A stretch of 64,000 nucleotides of DNA. It comes from Trichodesmium erythraeum GBRTRLIN201 (lineage in GTDB: Bacteria > Cyanobacteriota > Cyanobacteriia > Cyanobacteriales > Microcoleaceae). Of this stretch, positions 28,997 to 39,516 are shown piece by piece. The translations under genes and the position numbers were made by a program. Each line of letters opens with the position of its first letter. The stretch's first letter is position 1. Location: NCBI GenBank assembly GCA_018457135.1, contig JAGGDU010000046.1:15516-79515 (forward strand). Direction: 5' to 3'. The notes beneath the pieces were generated by a model. The model did not search any database, was not told where the DNA came from, and saw only the letters and a program-made list of their open reading frames with translations.

Positions 28997-30236
28997 GTCA
29001 AATATATTATGTAGAATAAATAATTATTGATGTGCTAAAAGTAATAAAATACTAGTAAAAAAAGTACCAATGGATAGCTAGTATGCAACTAAAAGACTCA
29101 TAGCCTTCATAGATAGCTTAATTAAAATCTACTGTTTTCCTTTAAAAAAGAATTGTTGAGTAGACAAGACAGGGGGTGTACTATACTATTTCTAAAAAAC
29201 TTTTCTATCCGCATCTTCTATAGAAGACTAACTCCTAACCTTGACGGTGGATGGAGAATAATTGAATGCAAAGTCTGTACGTCGAAGGGAGTAGGGTTAG
29301 AGGTGTTGCATACAACGTCCGTACAATACAACCTTAATAACCTAAAATTAGTATTAATTTAGTTAAAGTGAGGAAGAAGGTTATCAGTACTTAATGTTAA
29401 TTACTTAATAACTCGTATGCTATCTAAGCATAGCATTAATGTATGGGAATTGGTATAAAAATATAAAAATATAAAAATATAAATCTGGAAAATTAATATG
29501 TTGTAAATCAGAATTAATCTCAGGAAAAAATGATTAAGATTAGAGATTTTCCTATAGATAAAAAAAATAAAATTATTCTAGGCTAGTGTTTCCACAAATG
29601 TAACAGAATATATAGAGACTAATTATTTTAATCAATCCTCTACATTATATGTGCAGTTTTAGTGACAAACTATATGTAAAATATAAGCATTTTACGGCAT
29701 AATTAAGCAAGTAATATAAGTTTAGTTTTTCCAATGCTTAAAAATAAGAATTCAAAAAAAATATTGCTTGTATAATATTGTTTGGTAATTATTTTAAAAG
29801 CTAACAAAGGAAAATAGAAAAAACTATTGATAAAATAAAAAAATGAATTACTGTAAAATTATTGAAGCAAAAAAAATATATATAGTATAGCAATAAAATT
29901 TCAGTTACTTGGAAAAAATTTTGATGTTGATATATCAAGCAAAAATTAATCGTTTTTACAAATGTTTTTATGGTAAAAAAAACTCGAAGTAATGGCAATA
30001 TAATTGATAGTAATTGCCTCTGATTAGTGTTAGTTATATATATATCTTTTGGCATCAATCCTAAATTTTTTAGTATGCTAATTAACTAGGATTGACTTAA
30101 CTAATCAAAATATAGTTAGGTTAAAGTGTCTCTAATATTTATCAGGAAAATTATTAAATATTGATCAAAATCTTTAGAGTCAAATAACTAAAGACTAGGC
30201 ATTGTAAAAATAGTCAAAATTTGGGATTTAGTAGTT
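28997..30236. other. long spacer upstream of the glycosyltransferase
   Basis: The open frames at 29153-29362 and 29801-30058 have no ribosome site or family and are rejected. An AAAATATAA-type microsatellite (three units) lies at about 29457-29482. The promoter of the GT4 gene presumably lies near the right end. Confidence 0.3.
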
Positions 30237-31427
30237 ATGAAAATTCTAGTATTAAGTTGGGAGTTCCCACCGAGAATTATAGGAGGAATAGCACGTCATG
30301 TTGCAGAACTATACCCAGAATTGGTGAAATTAGGACATGAAGTTCATTTAGTTACAGTCAAGTCTGGTGAAGCACCAATGTATGAAATTGTAGAGGGAAT
30401 AGAAGTCTACAGAGTGCCAGTTGGACCAAGCCACAACTTTTTTCATTGGATAGGAAATATGAATGAAGCTATGGGTCGTTATGGAGGAAAACTAATTAAA
30501 GAAGAGAAAAATTTTGATATAATTCATGCCCATGATTGGCTAGTTGCAGATGCGACTATCGCTCTTAAACATATCTTTAAACTACCACTAATAGCTACTA
30601 TTCATGCCACAGAAAATGGTCGCCATAATGGTATTCATAATCGTAGCCAACAGTATATTCATGAAAAGGAAAAAGAGTTAATTTATAATGCTTGGAGAGT
30701 GATTGTTTGCTCAAACTATATGCGAGGAGATGTAACAAGAACTTTAGATAGTCCTTGGGACAAAATAGACGTAATTTATAATGGAATTTGTCCTGAAAAA
30801 AAACCTACTCTAAATCAGTTTGATTATCTACATTTCCGTCGGCATTTTGCAACAGATGAAGAAAAAATTGTTTACTACTTAGGTAGAATGACTCCAGAAA
30901 AAGGTTTGTCAGTGTTAATTCATGCAGCACCTAGAGTAATTGAAGAAATGGGAGATAGGATAAAATTTATTATGATTGGTGGTGGCAAAACTGACTATTG
31001 GAAACAGGAAATCTGGAATTTAGGAATTTCGGAAAGATTCTATTTCACAGGGTTTATGTCTGAGGAAAAATTAGATAAATTCCAGGCGATCGCAGATTGT
31101 GCAGTATTTCCTAGCTTATACGAACCGTTTGGTATTGTTGCCCTAGAAAGTTTTGCAGCAAGGGTGCCAGTGGTGGTTTCAGATACCGGTGGTTTGCCAG
31201 AAGTGGTAGAACATGGTAAAACGGGTATTGTTACTAAAGTTGGTAATCCTACTTCTCTAGCATTGGGTATTCTAGAAGTTTTGAAAGGCCGTAGCTTTGT
31301 CAAAGAGTTGGTGAATAATGCTTATCAGGAATTAGAGAATAAATTTTGCTGGGGTAAAATAGCAAAACAAACTGATAGAGTGTATCACAGAGTACTAGCA
31401 GAAAGGACGCAAGTGACTTGGAAATAG
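30237..31427 (+). CDS. GT4 family glycosyltransferase
   Basis: A 396-residue retaining glycosyltransferase of family GT4 with the GT-B fold, using a nucleotide sugar. The N-domain has SWEFPPRIIGGIARH (7-21, donor-side Gly loop) and IIHAHDWL (95-102). The C-domain has YYLGRMTPEKG (213-223), MIGGGKTDYW and the EX7E-type motif EPFGIVALE (296-304), followed by SDTGGLPEVV. The 'WEFPP..GGI..H' start is shared with glycogen/starch synthase-like and trehalose-type enzymes. The length is short for glycogen synthase, so product is unknown; polysaccharide or glycolipid synthesis is a guess. It is a single gene with no sugar operon nearby. ATG at 30237 begins the first strand. Confidence 0.88.
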   Translation: MKILVLSWEFPPRIIGGIARHVAELYPELVKLGHEVHLVTVKSGEAPMYEIVEGIEVYRVPVGPSHNFFHWIGNMNEAMGRYGGKLIKEEKNFDIIHAHDWLVADATIALKHIFKLPLIATIHATENGRHNGIHNRSQQYIHEKEKELIYNAWRVIVCSNYMRGDVTRTLDSPWDKIDVIYNGICPEKKPTLNQFDYLHFRRHFATDEEKIVYYLGRMTPEKGLSVLIHAAPRVIEEMGDRIKFIMIGGGKTDYWKQEIWNLGISERFYFTGFMSEEKLDKFQAIADCAVFPSLYEPFGIVALESFAARVPVVVSDTGGLPEVVEHGKTGIVTKVGNPTSLALGILEVLKGRSFVKELVNNAYQELENKFCWGKIAKQTDRVYHRVLAERTQVTWK

Positions 31428-32829
31428 AAAGTAGAGGAGTTGGTAAGTTTGTAAGTAGTTCGGTAATAGAAAGTAGAAGAGTTGGGGATGATATTTCCCT
31501 AATTCCCAATGTTTAATGCTTGTTTTTTTGTAGTGGTAAAAAATAAAAAATTACAGAATTAATCTTTAAAAATATGACTACTCAGACACTCAACTAAACA
31601 TTCCTAATTATAAAGGTAAAAGTGGTACTTATGGTAGCACTAACAGTACTGATTAAATGAATAGTGGCAGCATTCAAACAATGATTGATTAAACACAATT
31701 GTATCGGGTAATTATAGCTAACTTTAACTTTGGTAGTCAATTGTTTTCATAGTTTTCAAAGACCAGAAGCAGCAAAAAATGCCACTGAAAAGATTGCGGT
31801 TTTATCAGTTATGACTTTTGATGATGGTCGATAATAGTACCTTCAAAAAATGGTTTAAGAGTTAAAAGTTCTAAAGACTCTGTAAGAGTTGATTTATCTA
31901 TTACATGGAAAATACTAATTTTTTTGTTGTTTTATGAGTAAATTAATCACTTTCTGGTTCTTTTTATCCAACTATTACATCTACTATTTCTGTTGCTCAA
32001 TATTAGTTATTATTTGTGTTTTTTATATATAACTCTTATTTTTGCCTAAATTATATTGTTTCTGTTGATAATTGTTATTTAGTCTATATCTACTCTTTTC
32101 TATACTATCTATAATTAATTTTTGTTCTTTCAACATTTATTGTATTGATAAATATTCATCTTATTTTTCCTGAAATTTTTCTAATAAGCTGAGTGATAAT
32201 AATTATAGGAATATATCTATCCAATAATCAAAAATATTGTGAGCAGTCTATTAACTAACCCCCAAGTTTATTTCCAGTATGAGCAAATGTCAGTACATGA
32301 TATAATCATATAAAATTAATATGATTTATTTCGATGTTTTGAAAATCTTTTTTTTCCTCCTCCTGATTAGATTAATTTTTTTTTATAATAGCGATCGCCT
32401 TTCTTTTTCTGATTTTATATTTTGAGTGTTTTTTATTAGACATCTCCAAAAATCTCAATTTTAGAGCTGCAGGGTAAGGGTTGGAGAACCTCCAAGAATG
32501 GGACTTATTGCATAAGATTAACTGAATCAAGCAAAATTCACTAGAAAAATTCTTTTTTATAAATTTTTCCTAAAAATCTCTAAAAATTTATTCCTTGTTG
32601 TCTGGTACCTGTTGCCTACTCTACCAAGAAGTATATTAAATAGTTGTGCAAAATGAATTACACATATTTGAGCAAGTTATTTATAGTATAAAAGACAAAT
32701 ACATTATATAATGAACATCGATTAAGTCTAATGATTAAATTTACCTCCTAACTATTTTCTGAGCAAAGAAAAAGGTTAGGTTTTTATGATTAGTAAATTA
32801 TTAGTTTTATACCAAATATAAGCCTACTA
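31428..32829. other. long spacer, no gene recognised
   Basis: A 1.4-kb stretch. An AATAGAAAGTAGA(G/A)GAGTTGG unit occurs twice just after the glycosyltransferase (about 31423 and 31463). A short protein-like stretch (RPEAAKNATEKIAVLSVMTF, about 31760-31820, + strand) hints at a vanished gene that I cannot name. One HIP1 octamer lies at 32391. Confidence 0.3.
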
Positions 32830-33999
32830 TTATTTAATACTCGTAGTTGCTTGACGTAAAGATTTAATTGTGGCGATCGCCTGTTCTGCTACTAGATCTA
32901 TTTCTTCGGCAGTATTAAACCGCCCAATACCAAAGCGCACAGAAGCATAAGCTAACTTTTCTGAACGCCCTAAAGCTTGCAAAACATGGGAAGGTGAGAT
33001 TTTGGCAGAAGTGCAAGCAGAACCAGAAGAAACCGCCATCACACTTTGTAAGCCCAACAATAAAGCTTGGCCATCTACACCCTCAACACTAATGTTTAAA
33101 TTTCCTGGTAAACGCTGAGTCGGATGTCCGTTGAGAAAAATATTTTCTAATGTTTGTAACTTCTCCCATAACTGTTGTCGTAAACTAGTTAACCGTTTTG
33201 CCTCCGACTTTATTTCTGCTAACGCCAATGCCACCGCTTTACTAAAACCAACTATTTGAGGCGTACACAAAGTACCAGAACGTATTCCTCGTTCGTGTCC
33301 ACCTCCATGTATTTGAGGCGCTATTTTGACTCTCGGATGGCGACGACGCACATAGATAGCACCAATACCTTTTGGTCCGTAAATTTTATGGGCAGTTAAT
33401 GACATTAAATCAATATTCATTGCCTGTACGTCAAGAGAAATTTTACCAATAGCTTGTGCAGCATCAGTATGGAAAATAATCGAATTTTCTTTGCATATTT
33501 CTCCTATTTTTGCTAAGGGTTGTAAGACTCCAATTTCATTATTTGCTGCCATAATAGATACGAGAATTGTATCATCACGCAAAGCTGTTTCAAGACGAGT
33601 TATATCGATAATTCCATCTCTATTTACAGGTAAATAAGTTACTTCAAATCCCAAATTTTGTAAATAGGCACAGGGGTCGAGAACTGCATTATGTTCAGTA
33701 GTGATCGTAATAATATGTTTGCCTTTATTAAAGTAAGCTTCAGCTATTCCTTTGATGGCTAAATTATTTGATTCTGTTGCACCACTGGTAAAGATAATTT
33801 CTTCAGGACTAGCATTAATACCTGTAGCCAAAATTTCTCTAGCTTTTTTCACTGCTGCTTCTGCTTCCCAACCATATTGATGGGTAATGCTAGCGGGGTT
33901 GCCAAAATGTTCTGTGAAGTAGGGCAACATTGTTTTTAATACTCGTTCATCAAGGGGAGTAGTTGCATTACAGTCGAGATATATAGGACGTTTAAACAT
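32830..33999 (-). CDS. cysteine desulfurase (NifS/IscS type)
   Basis: A 389-residue pyridoxal-phosphate enzyme that takes sulfur from cysteine as a persulfide for iron-sulfur cluster and cofactor assembly. The start YLDCNATTPLDERV (7-20) and FTSGATESNNLAI (70-82) are typical. The cofactor Lys is K205 in LTAHKIYGPKGIGA. The active-site Cys is C329 in SSGSACTSAKISPSHVL, within the flexible loop of class I (IscS/NifS) enzymes. It stands alone without iscU or nif genes, so it is probably a housekeeping copy rather than part of a nitrogenase operon. A HIP1 octamer lies 11 bp upstream of the start codon and another inside the 3' end. Confidence 0.95.
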   Translation of the reverse strand: MFKRPIYLDCNATTPLDERVLKTMLPYFTEHFGNPASITHQYGWEAEAAVKKAREILATGINASPEEIIFTSGATESNNLAIKGIAEAYFNKGKHIITITTEHNAVLDPCAYLQNLGFEVTYLPVNRDGIIDITRLETALRDDTILVSIMAANNEIGVLQPLAKIGEICKENSIIFHTDAAQAIGKISLDVQAMNIDLMSLTAHKIYGPKGIGAIYVRRRHPRVKIAPQIHGGGHERGIRSGTLCTPQIVGFSKAVALALAEIKSEAKRLTSLRQQLWEKLQTLENIFLNGHPTQRLPGNLNISVEGVDGQALLLGLQSVMAVSSGSACTSAKISPSHVLQALGRSEKLAYASVRFGIGRFNTAEEIDLVAEQAIATIKSLRQATTSIK

Positions 34000-34926
34000 A
34001 GCGATCGCTTAATAATTAGTTAATTATTTTATGTTCTCATATTTTATAGTATCAAAAACTAGGTTCTTGGGAGCAAATTTAGGTATTGTGAGATGTATCA
34101 TACGATGTCTAGTTATTATACATAACATTTTTTCATTCCTTTCTAATACTTCTAACTCCTGTCTTCTGCTTTACCTTCAGAAATATTGGTTTTGTCTAAA
34201 CCGAATTTAGTTATAATACCGTTTCTTAAAAGTAATACTCCCATTAGAAGATAGTAAAAATAAGTACATAAATCACAAAGGTTAGTTAATAATAAATAAT
34301 GCTTAATAAATAGTATTTAGAAATATAAAATCTAAGTATATAGTAACCCTAAATCATTAGTAAAAATTACTATTTTTATTGACAAATAGTTCTAACCATT
34401 CCTGCTTTTGCTTTCTACCTTCAGCATAGGTGCCTTCTAATCGCTTATCTCTTTCACTTTTAAGATAGAATTACTATATAATTGCCATAATACTAATACT
34501 ATTTATCAAAAGTACTACTAGATTTTAAAATTAATAGAAATAAATATAAAAATCACAGAAGTTAATTAGTAATATAACTACGTCAATAAATCTTATTTGG
34601 AAATAGAAAATTTAAGTATAGTAAAGTTTTTAAGAAGTCGTATAGTCAATTTTATTAGCATTTTTAGGCTAGGTTTCCTCTATAAACAACTTTCTTGACA
34701 AGGTGTTAAGGAAACCCAAGAATTTAGGTAAAATAACTTGTAGGTGGGGTTGACATTAGGAAAACCAAACAATATAGAGTTTTTGGGTGTGGGAAAATTG
34801 AAAATGCTCAAAAGCTTACTCTTTATAGTTTTCAGTTTTTTTTATATTAAAAAATATGCTTTAACTTTGACATGATATGGATTTTAGCCTTTTTTTATTG
34901 CTTAATTCCCAATAACTCTAATATAA
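34000..34926. other. spacer with diverged tandem and dispersed repeats
   Basis: About 34141-34345 and 34400-34625 are diverged copies of one unit. Both have a CTTCTGCTTT-like run, an ATCACA(A/G)A(A/G)GTTA block and an AAATATAAAATCTAAGTATA-like block. A third, shorter relative is at about 38405-38495, sharing ACCTTCAGA, TCTAAACCG(A/G)ATTTAGTATA and CTGCC-type runs. No gene is seen. Confidence 0.5.
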
Positions 34927-34956
34927 ATAATGCCACTATTCTATTAGTGGCATTAT
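34927..34956 (-). terminator. terminator of the secreted protein gene
   Basis: A perfect 12-bp stem (ATAATGCCACTA with TAGTGGCATTAT) around a 6-base loop, followed on the minus strand by a T-rich run. It lies 28 bases after the stop codon of the gene at 34985-35560. Confidence 0.7.
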
Positions 34957-34984
34957 AAAACTACTATAGAGTTTTTACTGACAA

Positions 34985-35560
34985 TTACCACAGCCCTCTT
35001 ACAGGAGCTGGAGGAATAGGTCGTGTAATAGGAGGTGGTGGTTGAAGCGGTGGAAACTCTAAAGATGGTGGACCTTGAAAGTCATATCGTGGTACATTAA
35101 CTTTTATCCTTTCGTAATTATAATCTGGGATAACTTTAAAAAAATCAATACAACCACAAGGGTTTTCTGGGTTATCATCTTTTTTACCAACAACTGCATA
35201 AACCCGCATTCCAGGTACTAGACCTGCTATCTCTATATTGTGCTTAGGGGAAAAATATAGACTTCGTAGTTGACCACGTTCTTCTTCAGGAATTGTGACA
35301 TAAGTTGGTTCACCATTATTTCCTGCAATTCCAGGAATGCCTAATTCTTCTTCTTCATCTATAAGAATTGTGACTACATTACCAACGATACCTTTAACAT
35401 AGCCCACAACCTCAATTTGGTTTCCTCCCCTAGGGCGAGATCTTTCACGTTGAGCAACTAACTCAAGTTCAGGAGCCGCGATCGCAGGATAAACTGCTCC
35501 TAATGTAATTAATACTGACAAGCAACCACTTGTCAAAATTGTCTGTTTTGGAAGACGCAT
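34985..35560 (-). CDS. secreted protein of unknown function, Pro-rich C-terminus
   Basis: A 191-residue protein with a signal peptide: basic MRLPK, a hydrophobic core (about 9-27) and an AIAAP cleavage region near 28-30. The mature part begins with an Arg-rich linker (QRERSRPRGG), then a beta-rich domain with NQIEVVGYVKGIVGNVVTIL (about 47-66) that looks like a small beta-barrel. A NPCGCIDFFKV segment with two Cys may form a disulfide. The tail is Pro-rich (PLQPPPPITRPIPPAP). I recall similar exported proteins in filamentous cyanobacteria without function. A strong hairpin terminator follows. It is transcribed alone. Confidence 0.75.
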   Translation of the reverse strand: MRLPKQTILTSGCLSVLITLGAVYPAIAAPELELVAQRERSRPRGGNQIEVVGYVKGIVGNVVTILIDEEEELGIPGIAGNNGEPTYVTIPEEERGQLRSLYFSPKHNIEIAGLVPGMRVYAVVGKKDDNPENPCGCIDFFKVIPDYNYERIKVNVPRYDFQGPPSLEFPPLQPPPPITRPIPPAPVRGLW

Positions 35561-35865
35561 GACTACCTCACAAAATTTTACCCTGGCCTTAAGTCTGTTT
35601 TTCTATCAAATCTTGCCATTTAGGGCAAAGTTTTCAAAACAGGTATAGCTGGACAGTAGTTAGTTTATCGGCTATTTTATCAAACCTTGCTCTTTATAGC
35701 GGGATTTTAATTAAAGCCTCAGCCAAAAATTTATCACTAACAACTATTTTTGACAAGTCATTTCAATTTTAAATTATAATATCAGTACCTACCGCTGAAA
35801 CGATGAGCTTAAAATACTGAATCAAATATTTTGTCATCTTCTATCTAATATGAAGTTTCATGAAT
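35561..35865. other. spacer up to the IS630 element
   Basis: A 305-bp AT-rich stretch containing the promoter region of the leftward secreted-protein gene. No other feature. Confidence 0.3.
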
Positions 35866-36820
35866 TATAGTGATTGTAAATAAGAATGAGACACTATTGG
35901 GCACAATAATTACTAATAATTTCATCAAGATATTTGTTAATAGGTGAATACATTCTAGCTCTTTTTAATGCACTAAAATCATGTTCTTAGTCATTTAAAT
36001 CAGGAGAGTATTTTGGCAAAAATAGTAATTGATGACCCCCTGCTTCTACTAATTCTCTAATAACCTTTTTTCGTTAGAATTGGTTAATTCTCTATAATTA
36101 GTACACTGGGAATTTTTCATGAGGGCAATAAATCATCATTTAACCATTATTCAAATCCTACGGTATTTAGGCTTCCTTTGAATATAATTGTTGCCATTAA
36201 ATCCTTTTAATTTTTTATTTTCCAGGCTACTAAATTTTATCTTTTTCCTCATTTTACTTCTGGCTCATCATCAAGTTTTTTCCCTTTTTTTGACCAGGCA
36301 TAAATACAGTATTGATTATCTTAAAATCCTGGCTCATAAATTAATACAAGGCTTTTAATCCCAATTTTTTTGATAATATTTCGTAGTTTCTGATAATATT
36401 TTATTCTTTCTTATCTATTTATTTGTCTATAACGAAGTTATTTTTTTTAAGGAAATTTTATTCTTTTCAAAGCATAAAACATAGCTGTAGAATAAACTCC
36501 AATTTTTTTAGCTCTGTCTGCTAATGAGATATTTTTTATTTGCTTTTATATCTTTTGATAATTCTTTCCAATCTAATTTTCTTTAACGAACTTTTACCTT
36601 AGTTGCTTCCAATTTTGGGGGGGGGGAGATAACTATTTATATATTAAGCTATTCTTATCCCAAATATATGAACTACTTCGGTAAGTATACCACCATTTCC
36701 TACAAAATTTATGACTTTTTGTCTTAAGTCTAAACTGTAAGGCATGGTTAAAAATAGTTTCTAGTTGAGTCGATTTTATTCTACTCAATTTTTGTCTCAA
36801 TCTTAATTAAAACGACTATA
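35866..36820 (-). mobile_element. decayed IS630-family insertion sequence with terminal repeats
   Basis: The ends 35866-35892 and 36794-36820 form 27-bp inverted repeats matching in 22 positions (outer TATAGT, inner AAGA(A/T)TGAGAC). The outermost bases are TA on both sides, consistent with the TA target of IS630/Tc1-type elements. The 955-bp element encloses a single transposase gene on the minus strand, now broken. A run of G residues near 36616 sits inside the gene. Confidence 0.8.
35894..36745 (-). pseudogene. IS630 transposase pseudogene inside the element
   Basis: From ATG at 36745 the minus strand reads MPYSLDLRQKVINFVGNGG, a classic IS630 start. Then come KLEATKVKVR, RKLDWKELSKDI and, after shifts, RAKKIGVYSTAMFYALKRI (helix-turn-helix area). 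The DDE domain follows: IGIKSLVLIYEPGF, YCIYAWSKKGKKL, TIIFKGSLNTVGFE-WLNDDLLP, VIRELVEAGGHQLLFLPKYS and PDLND. The end is EIISNYCAQ then TAG at 35894-35896. Many stops and frameshifts are present. The first DDE Asp/Glu region reads YEPGF instead of DESGI, so catalytic residues are lost too. Confidence 0.85.
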
Positions 36821-37866
36821 ACTATAATAAAAATGCTTTTCTTATATCAACTACTCCCCATTCCCAATTCACTCAAACTTTCCTAAAGTGGTTATTCAAA
36901 GAGACATGATATCAGGAGAGTTGTTAAAAATACAGAAGGAGATAGAGAGATAGTCATAACTGGGAAATTTTGGCACCCTAAGTCTGGAAACATACCATAT
37001 TTATCAACTGAAAGACTTACCACTGCCGGCAAGGGTTACCTAAAAGCGGGCAAAATTTCTTAACACAACAGTTTTACTATTCAAGCCTTGTACTTAATGA
37101 TGTCCGATCCCATGCTGTATCCTTGAAAGTCAATTAATTAATTGTTGCCATTTAAACTAATTGAAGCAGATAAGCAGGTAAACAAAATAAATTGCACATT
37201 TTGAGTAGATAAATGAGAAAATTTATAACTAAATAGGGTTAGCACATCTATTATCTATGGGCTAAGGTTTTTTGTAGGTCAACAGGTGAGCAGGTTGACA
37301 CGGATGAATCCTTTAGTCAGCAGGTCCGGTATAGTAGGAATTGTCCCCTGCTTTTTCTGCTGTCAATATGCCCATTCATCAAATCTATGCATGAACTTAA
37401 GTAACCGAACTTATGGTATTTTTTGAAACTTCCTAATTTGGCTTAGGTATAATTTGTATCAATGTTTTGAGAATTCATCAGCAAGTCCTAAGTAGCCAAG
37501 CAAAATTAATTTTATATTTGCAACTTTTGTTAAGTAGGTAGACTCAATTATTTTTATCTACTTATAGAGTTTAATGGTATATTTTTTTCCCTACTCCCTA
37601 CTCCTACTATCTATCTGAAAAATGTTAAATTAATTTAGCACAGGTAATTATCTCCGCAGAGAGTAAAACGAAGTGTAAAGAGGCAATTCTCTTGAGTTTC
37701 GACTACACTAATATGTTGTTATATAGTAAGATTTATTAGTGCTTACCTACTTAGAAGCTGAAATATAATCCCTGTATAAACATCACCCTTAGTCAATAAT
37801 TATATGTAGGTGCTTATTTAGTGAGACTACTAAAAAAAGATTCGTAATTATTAAAAATATCAGTAA
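36821..37866. other. spacer with one palindromic repeat copy
   Basis: It contains AACGAAGTGTAAAGAGGCAAT at about 37667, with a short AAGAG/CTCTT hairpin, related to the palindrome at 44095-44145. Otherwise no gene is seen in this 1-kb stretch. Confidence 0.35.
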
Positions 37867-38292
37867 TTATTGATTAGTTGTTTCTCCTGCCTTTACTTTT
37901 CTGTCTCCCAACATATATTCTTTTTCAATATTAATAGCTTCTATCCCCTCATTTGCCATCAAATCAAACATTGATCCTAATTGCACCCAAATCAATAAAG
38001 CAGTTGGAAATACTACTATTGCACCCATCAGAATAGATAACCATTCAATAATATTAAATACAGAAAGACTAGCTGCCACACATAAAAAGACAAATAAAGT
38101 AGTCCCTAAATAAGTAGCTATTATATTAGGTGTTTGATGATCTATTTTTCTTTTATAGTTTTTGCCTTGAGACCAGAGAGTTAATTTATACTCCAACATA
38201 TCTTTAAAAACAACTCCTAAGAGAATAGCAAACAACAATGTCAACTGAATTACTGTATAAACAGGAAAATTAAAAAAAGTGTTACTGTACAT
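37867..38292 (-). CDS. three-TM membrane protein of unknown function
   Basis: A 141-residue protein with hydrophobic segments at about 11-29, 57-78 and 82-105. A basic loop lies between the first two (QGKNYKRKIDHQ), and a soluble, acidic C-terminus follows (MFDLMANEGIEAINIEKEYML). The basic loop 40-52 suggests a cytoplasmic side after TM1. No family is recognised; it looks like a conserved cyanobacterial inner-membrane protein. It is monocistronic with large spacers on both sides. ATG at 38292 has no obvious ribosome site. The frame is clean and the hydrophobic pattern convincing. Confidence 0.65.
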   Translation of the reverse strand: MYSNTFFNFPVYTVIQLTLLFAILLGVVFKDMLEYKLTLWSQGKNYKRKIDHQTPNIIATYLGTTLFVFLCVAASLSVFNIIEWLSILMGAIVVFPTALLIWVQLGSMFDLMANEGIEAINIEKEYMLGDRKVKAGETTNQ

Positions 38293-38735
38293 TTTTGTCT
38301 AGCCACAAATATTTACAAATATTAACTATTGTAAATTATATCACGTTTTTTTATCTAATATGGGATAATAGTAAATCTGCTTATCGAAATCATATTTTTT
38401 TTTATTTTTCTCTAACCCTTCTGCCTGCTGCCTGACTCATAAGTACCTTACCTTCAGATATTAGTTGCTTTCTAAACCGGATTTAGTATAGCACTAAATT
38501 CAGCGCTTTTGAATTTCTGTATTGAAAATATTGATATAGGAATGAGCAGGTATATAGTTGATGTTGAGGGGTTTCGCTTATTCTAACTTCTGACTTAAAG
38601 TATCCTTTGTGACTATTGAGATCCTCCCCAGCTGTTAGGCACGCTTAAACCACCCAGCCTTAGCTCCGATGAGGGTTAACTTTTGATAGGCTGCCACACC
38701 TCGACCTATTGCTGGGGGGTGAGTTACACTTGCTT
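38293..38735. other. spacer with the 3' flank of a TnpB remnant
   Basis: About 38620-38735 is GC-richer than its surroundings (TAGCTCCGATGAGGGTTAAC, GCTGCCACACCTCGACC) and resembles the structured right end of IS605-type elements, where the omega RNA lies. This is inferred from its position after the TnpB fragment on the minus strand. The part near 38405-38495 is a dispersed-repeat copy. Confidence 0.4.
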
Positions 38736-38970
38736 CTACATCTGTTGTTTGTATCCTTTTGCCCAAAGAGGGACTAATATATTTATTTCTTCATTTTCAT
38801 CACGGTCGTGTTTTGCAGCACAGTTGAAAAATTCCCATTCTTACCCCTGAAAGGTCTAACTTTCTAACTTTAAAACCACAACAAGAGCAAATTTGAGATG
38901 TGGGTTATGTCCGACTAATTACTCTGAAATCACGACCATATTTTTCTGCAAATCCATATCTAACAGTATT
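38736..38970 (-). pseudogene. TnpB C-terminal fragment (zinc finger region)
   Basis: The minus strand reads EKYGRDFRVISRT-stop-PTSQICSCCG, then FKVRKLDLSG; after a frameshift CAAKHDRDENEEINILV, and a stop at 38736-38738. This is the end of an IS605-type TnpB: the SQxCSxCG zinc finger and the RuvC-III motif HDRDxNAAxNIL. Only about the last 75 codons are present. Upstream sequence switches abruptly to a different gene family near 38980. Confidence 0.75.
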
Positions 38971-38986
38971 CTAGATTGTCTTGAAC

Positions 38987-39330
38987 CTAGTTAGAGTTGA
39001 TAGGGGTGTTTCCATTCCTATCTTCTACTGTTTTCCAGTACTTGTCCATATTTATGCTCCTATTTCCTTTAGATTTAGCCCAAGTTCTTAATTTTTGGCA
39101 AACAAAGTGATCTAGTAAAAAAAATGTTTCCTTGCTGACTACAGATGAGTAATAGTTTGACCATCCTCTAATTATTGGGTTCAGCTTAATTATTAAAGCA
39201 GCTTGTGGCGAAGTCTTTAGGATATCTATTACTTACTTTTGTGATTCTTGGACAATGGGCCTTGATTTTCTTCTTAGAGGTTATTATTAGTGTTTTGAAA
39301 CCTAGTGGTTATTCATTTGATTTACATACA
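38987..39330 (-). pseudogene. group II intron reverse transcriptase, C-terminal fragment
   Basis: The minus strand encodes, in pieces, GFKTLIITSKKKIKAHCP (about 39303-39250) and then IIKLNPIIRGWSNYYSSVVS. KETFFLLDHFVCQKLRTWAK and YWKTVEDRNGN follow, with a stop at 38987-38989. The family pattern (thumb and maturase X domain, LNPIIRGWxNYYxxVxSKxTF) is unmistakable. The catalytic YADD part is missing and one frameshift plus stops are present. It abuts the TnpB fragment, so one element was inserted into or recombined with the other before decay. Confidence 0.78.
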
Positions 39331-39516
39331 GATATGTAATTTCCTACCTTGTGCTGTTGTATTTTGCTGGCCTTGTTGATAAAGCTTTTGCTTAAACGAA
39401 GCCTTACTATTTTTTTGACCTCAATACTTAGATAAGATAACTAGTTGTAGTGTAAATATTTTAAAGAATTACTAACAATACACTATATGTAGAGGTAATA
39501 TGTAAGTCGTGAAACT

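Noticed and set aside
29153-29362. 69-codon forward frame from TTG
   Set aside because: No ribosome site, no family; in a region of transposase debris.
29801-30058. 85-codon reverse frame
   Set aside because: Composed of Phe/Leu/Ile/Tyr runs typical of AT-rich noise.
32830-33999. nifS of a nitrogenase cluster
   Set aside because: No other nif gene in the window; motifs fit housekeeping class I desulfurases equally well.
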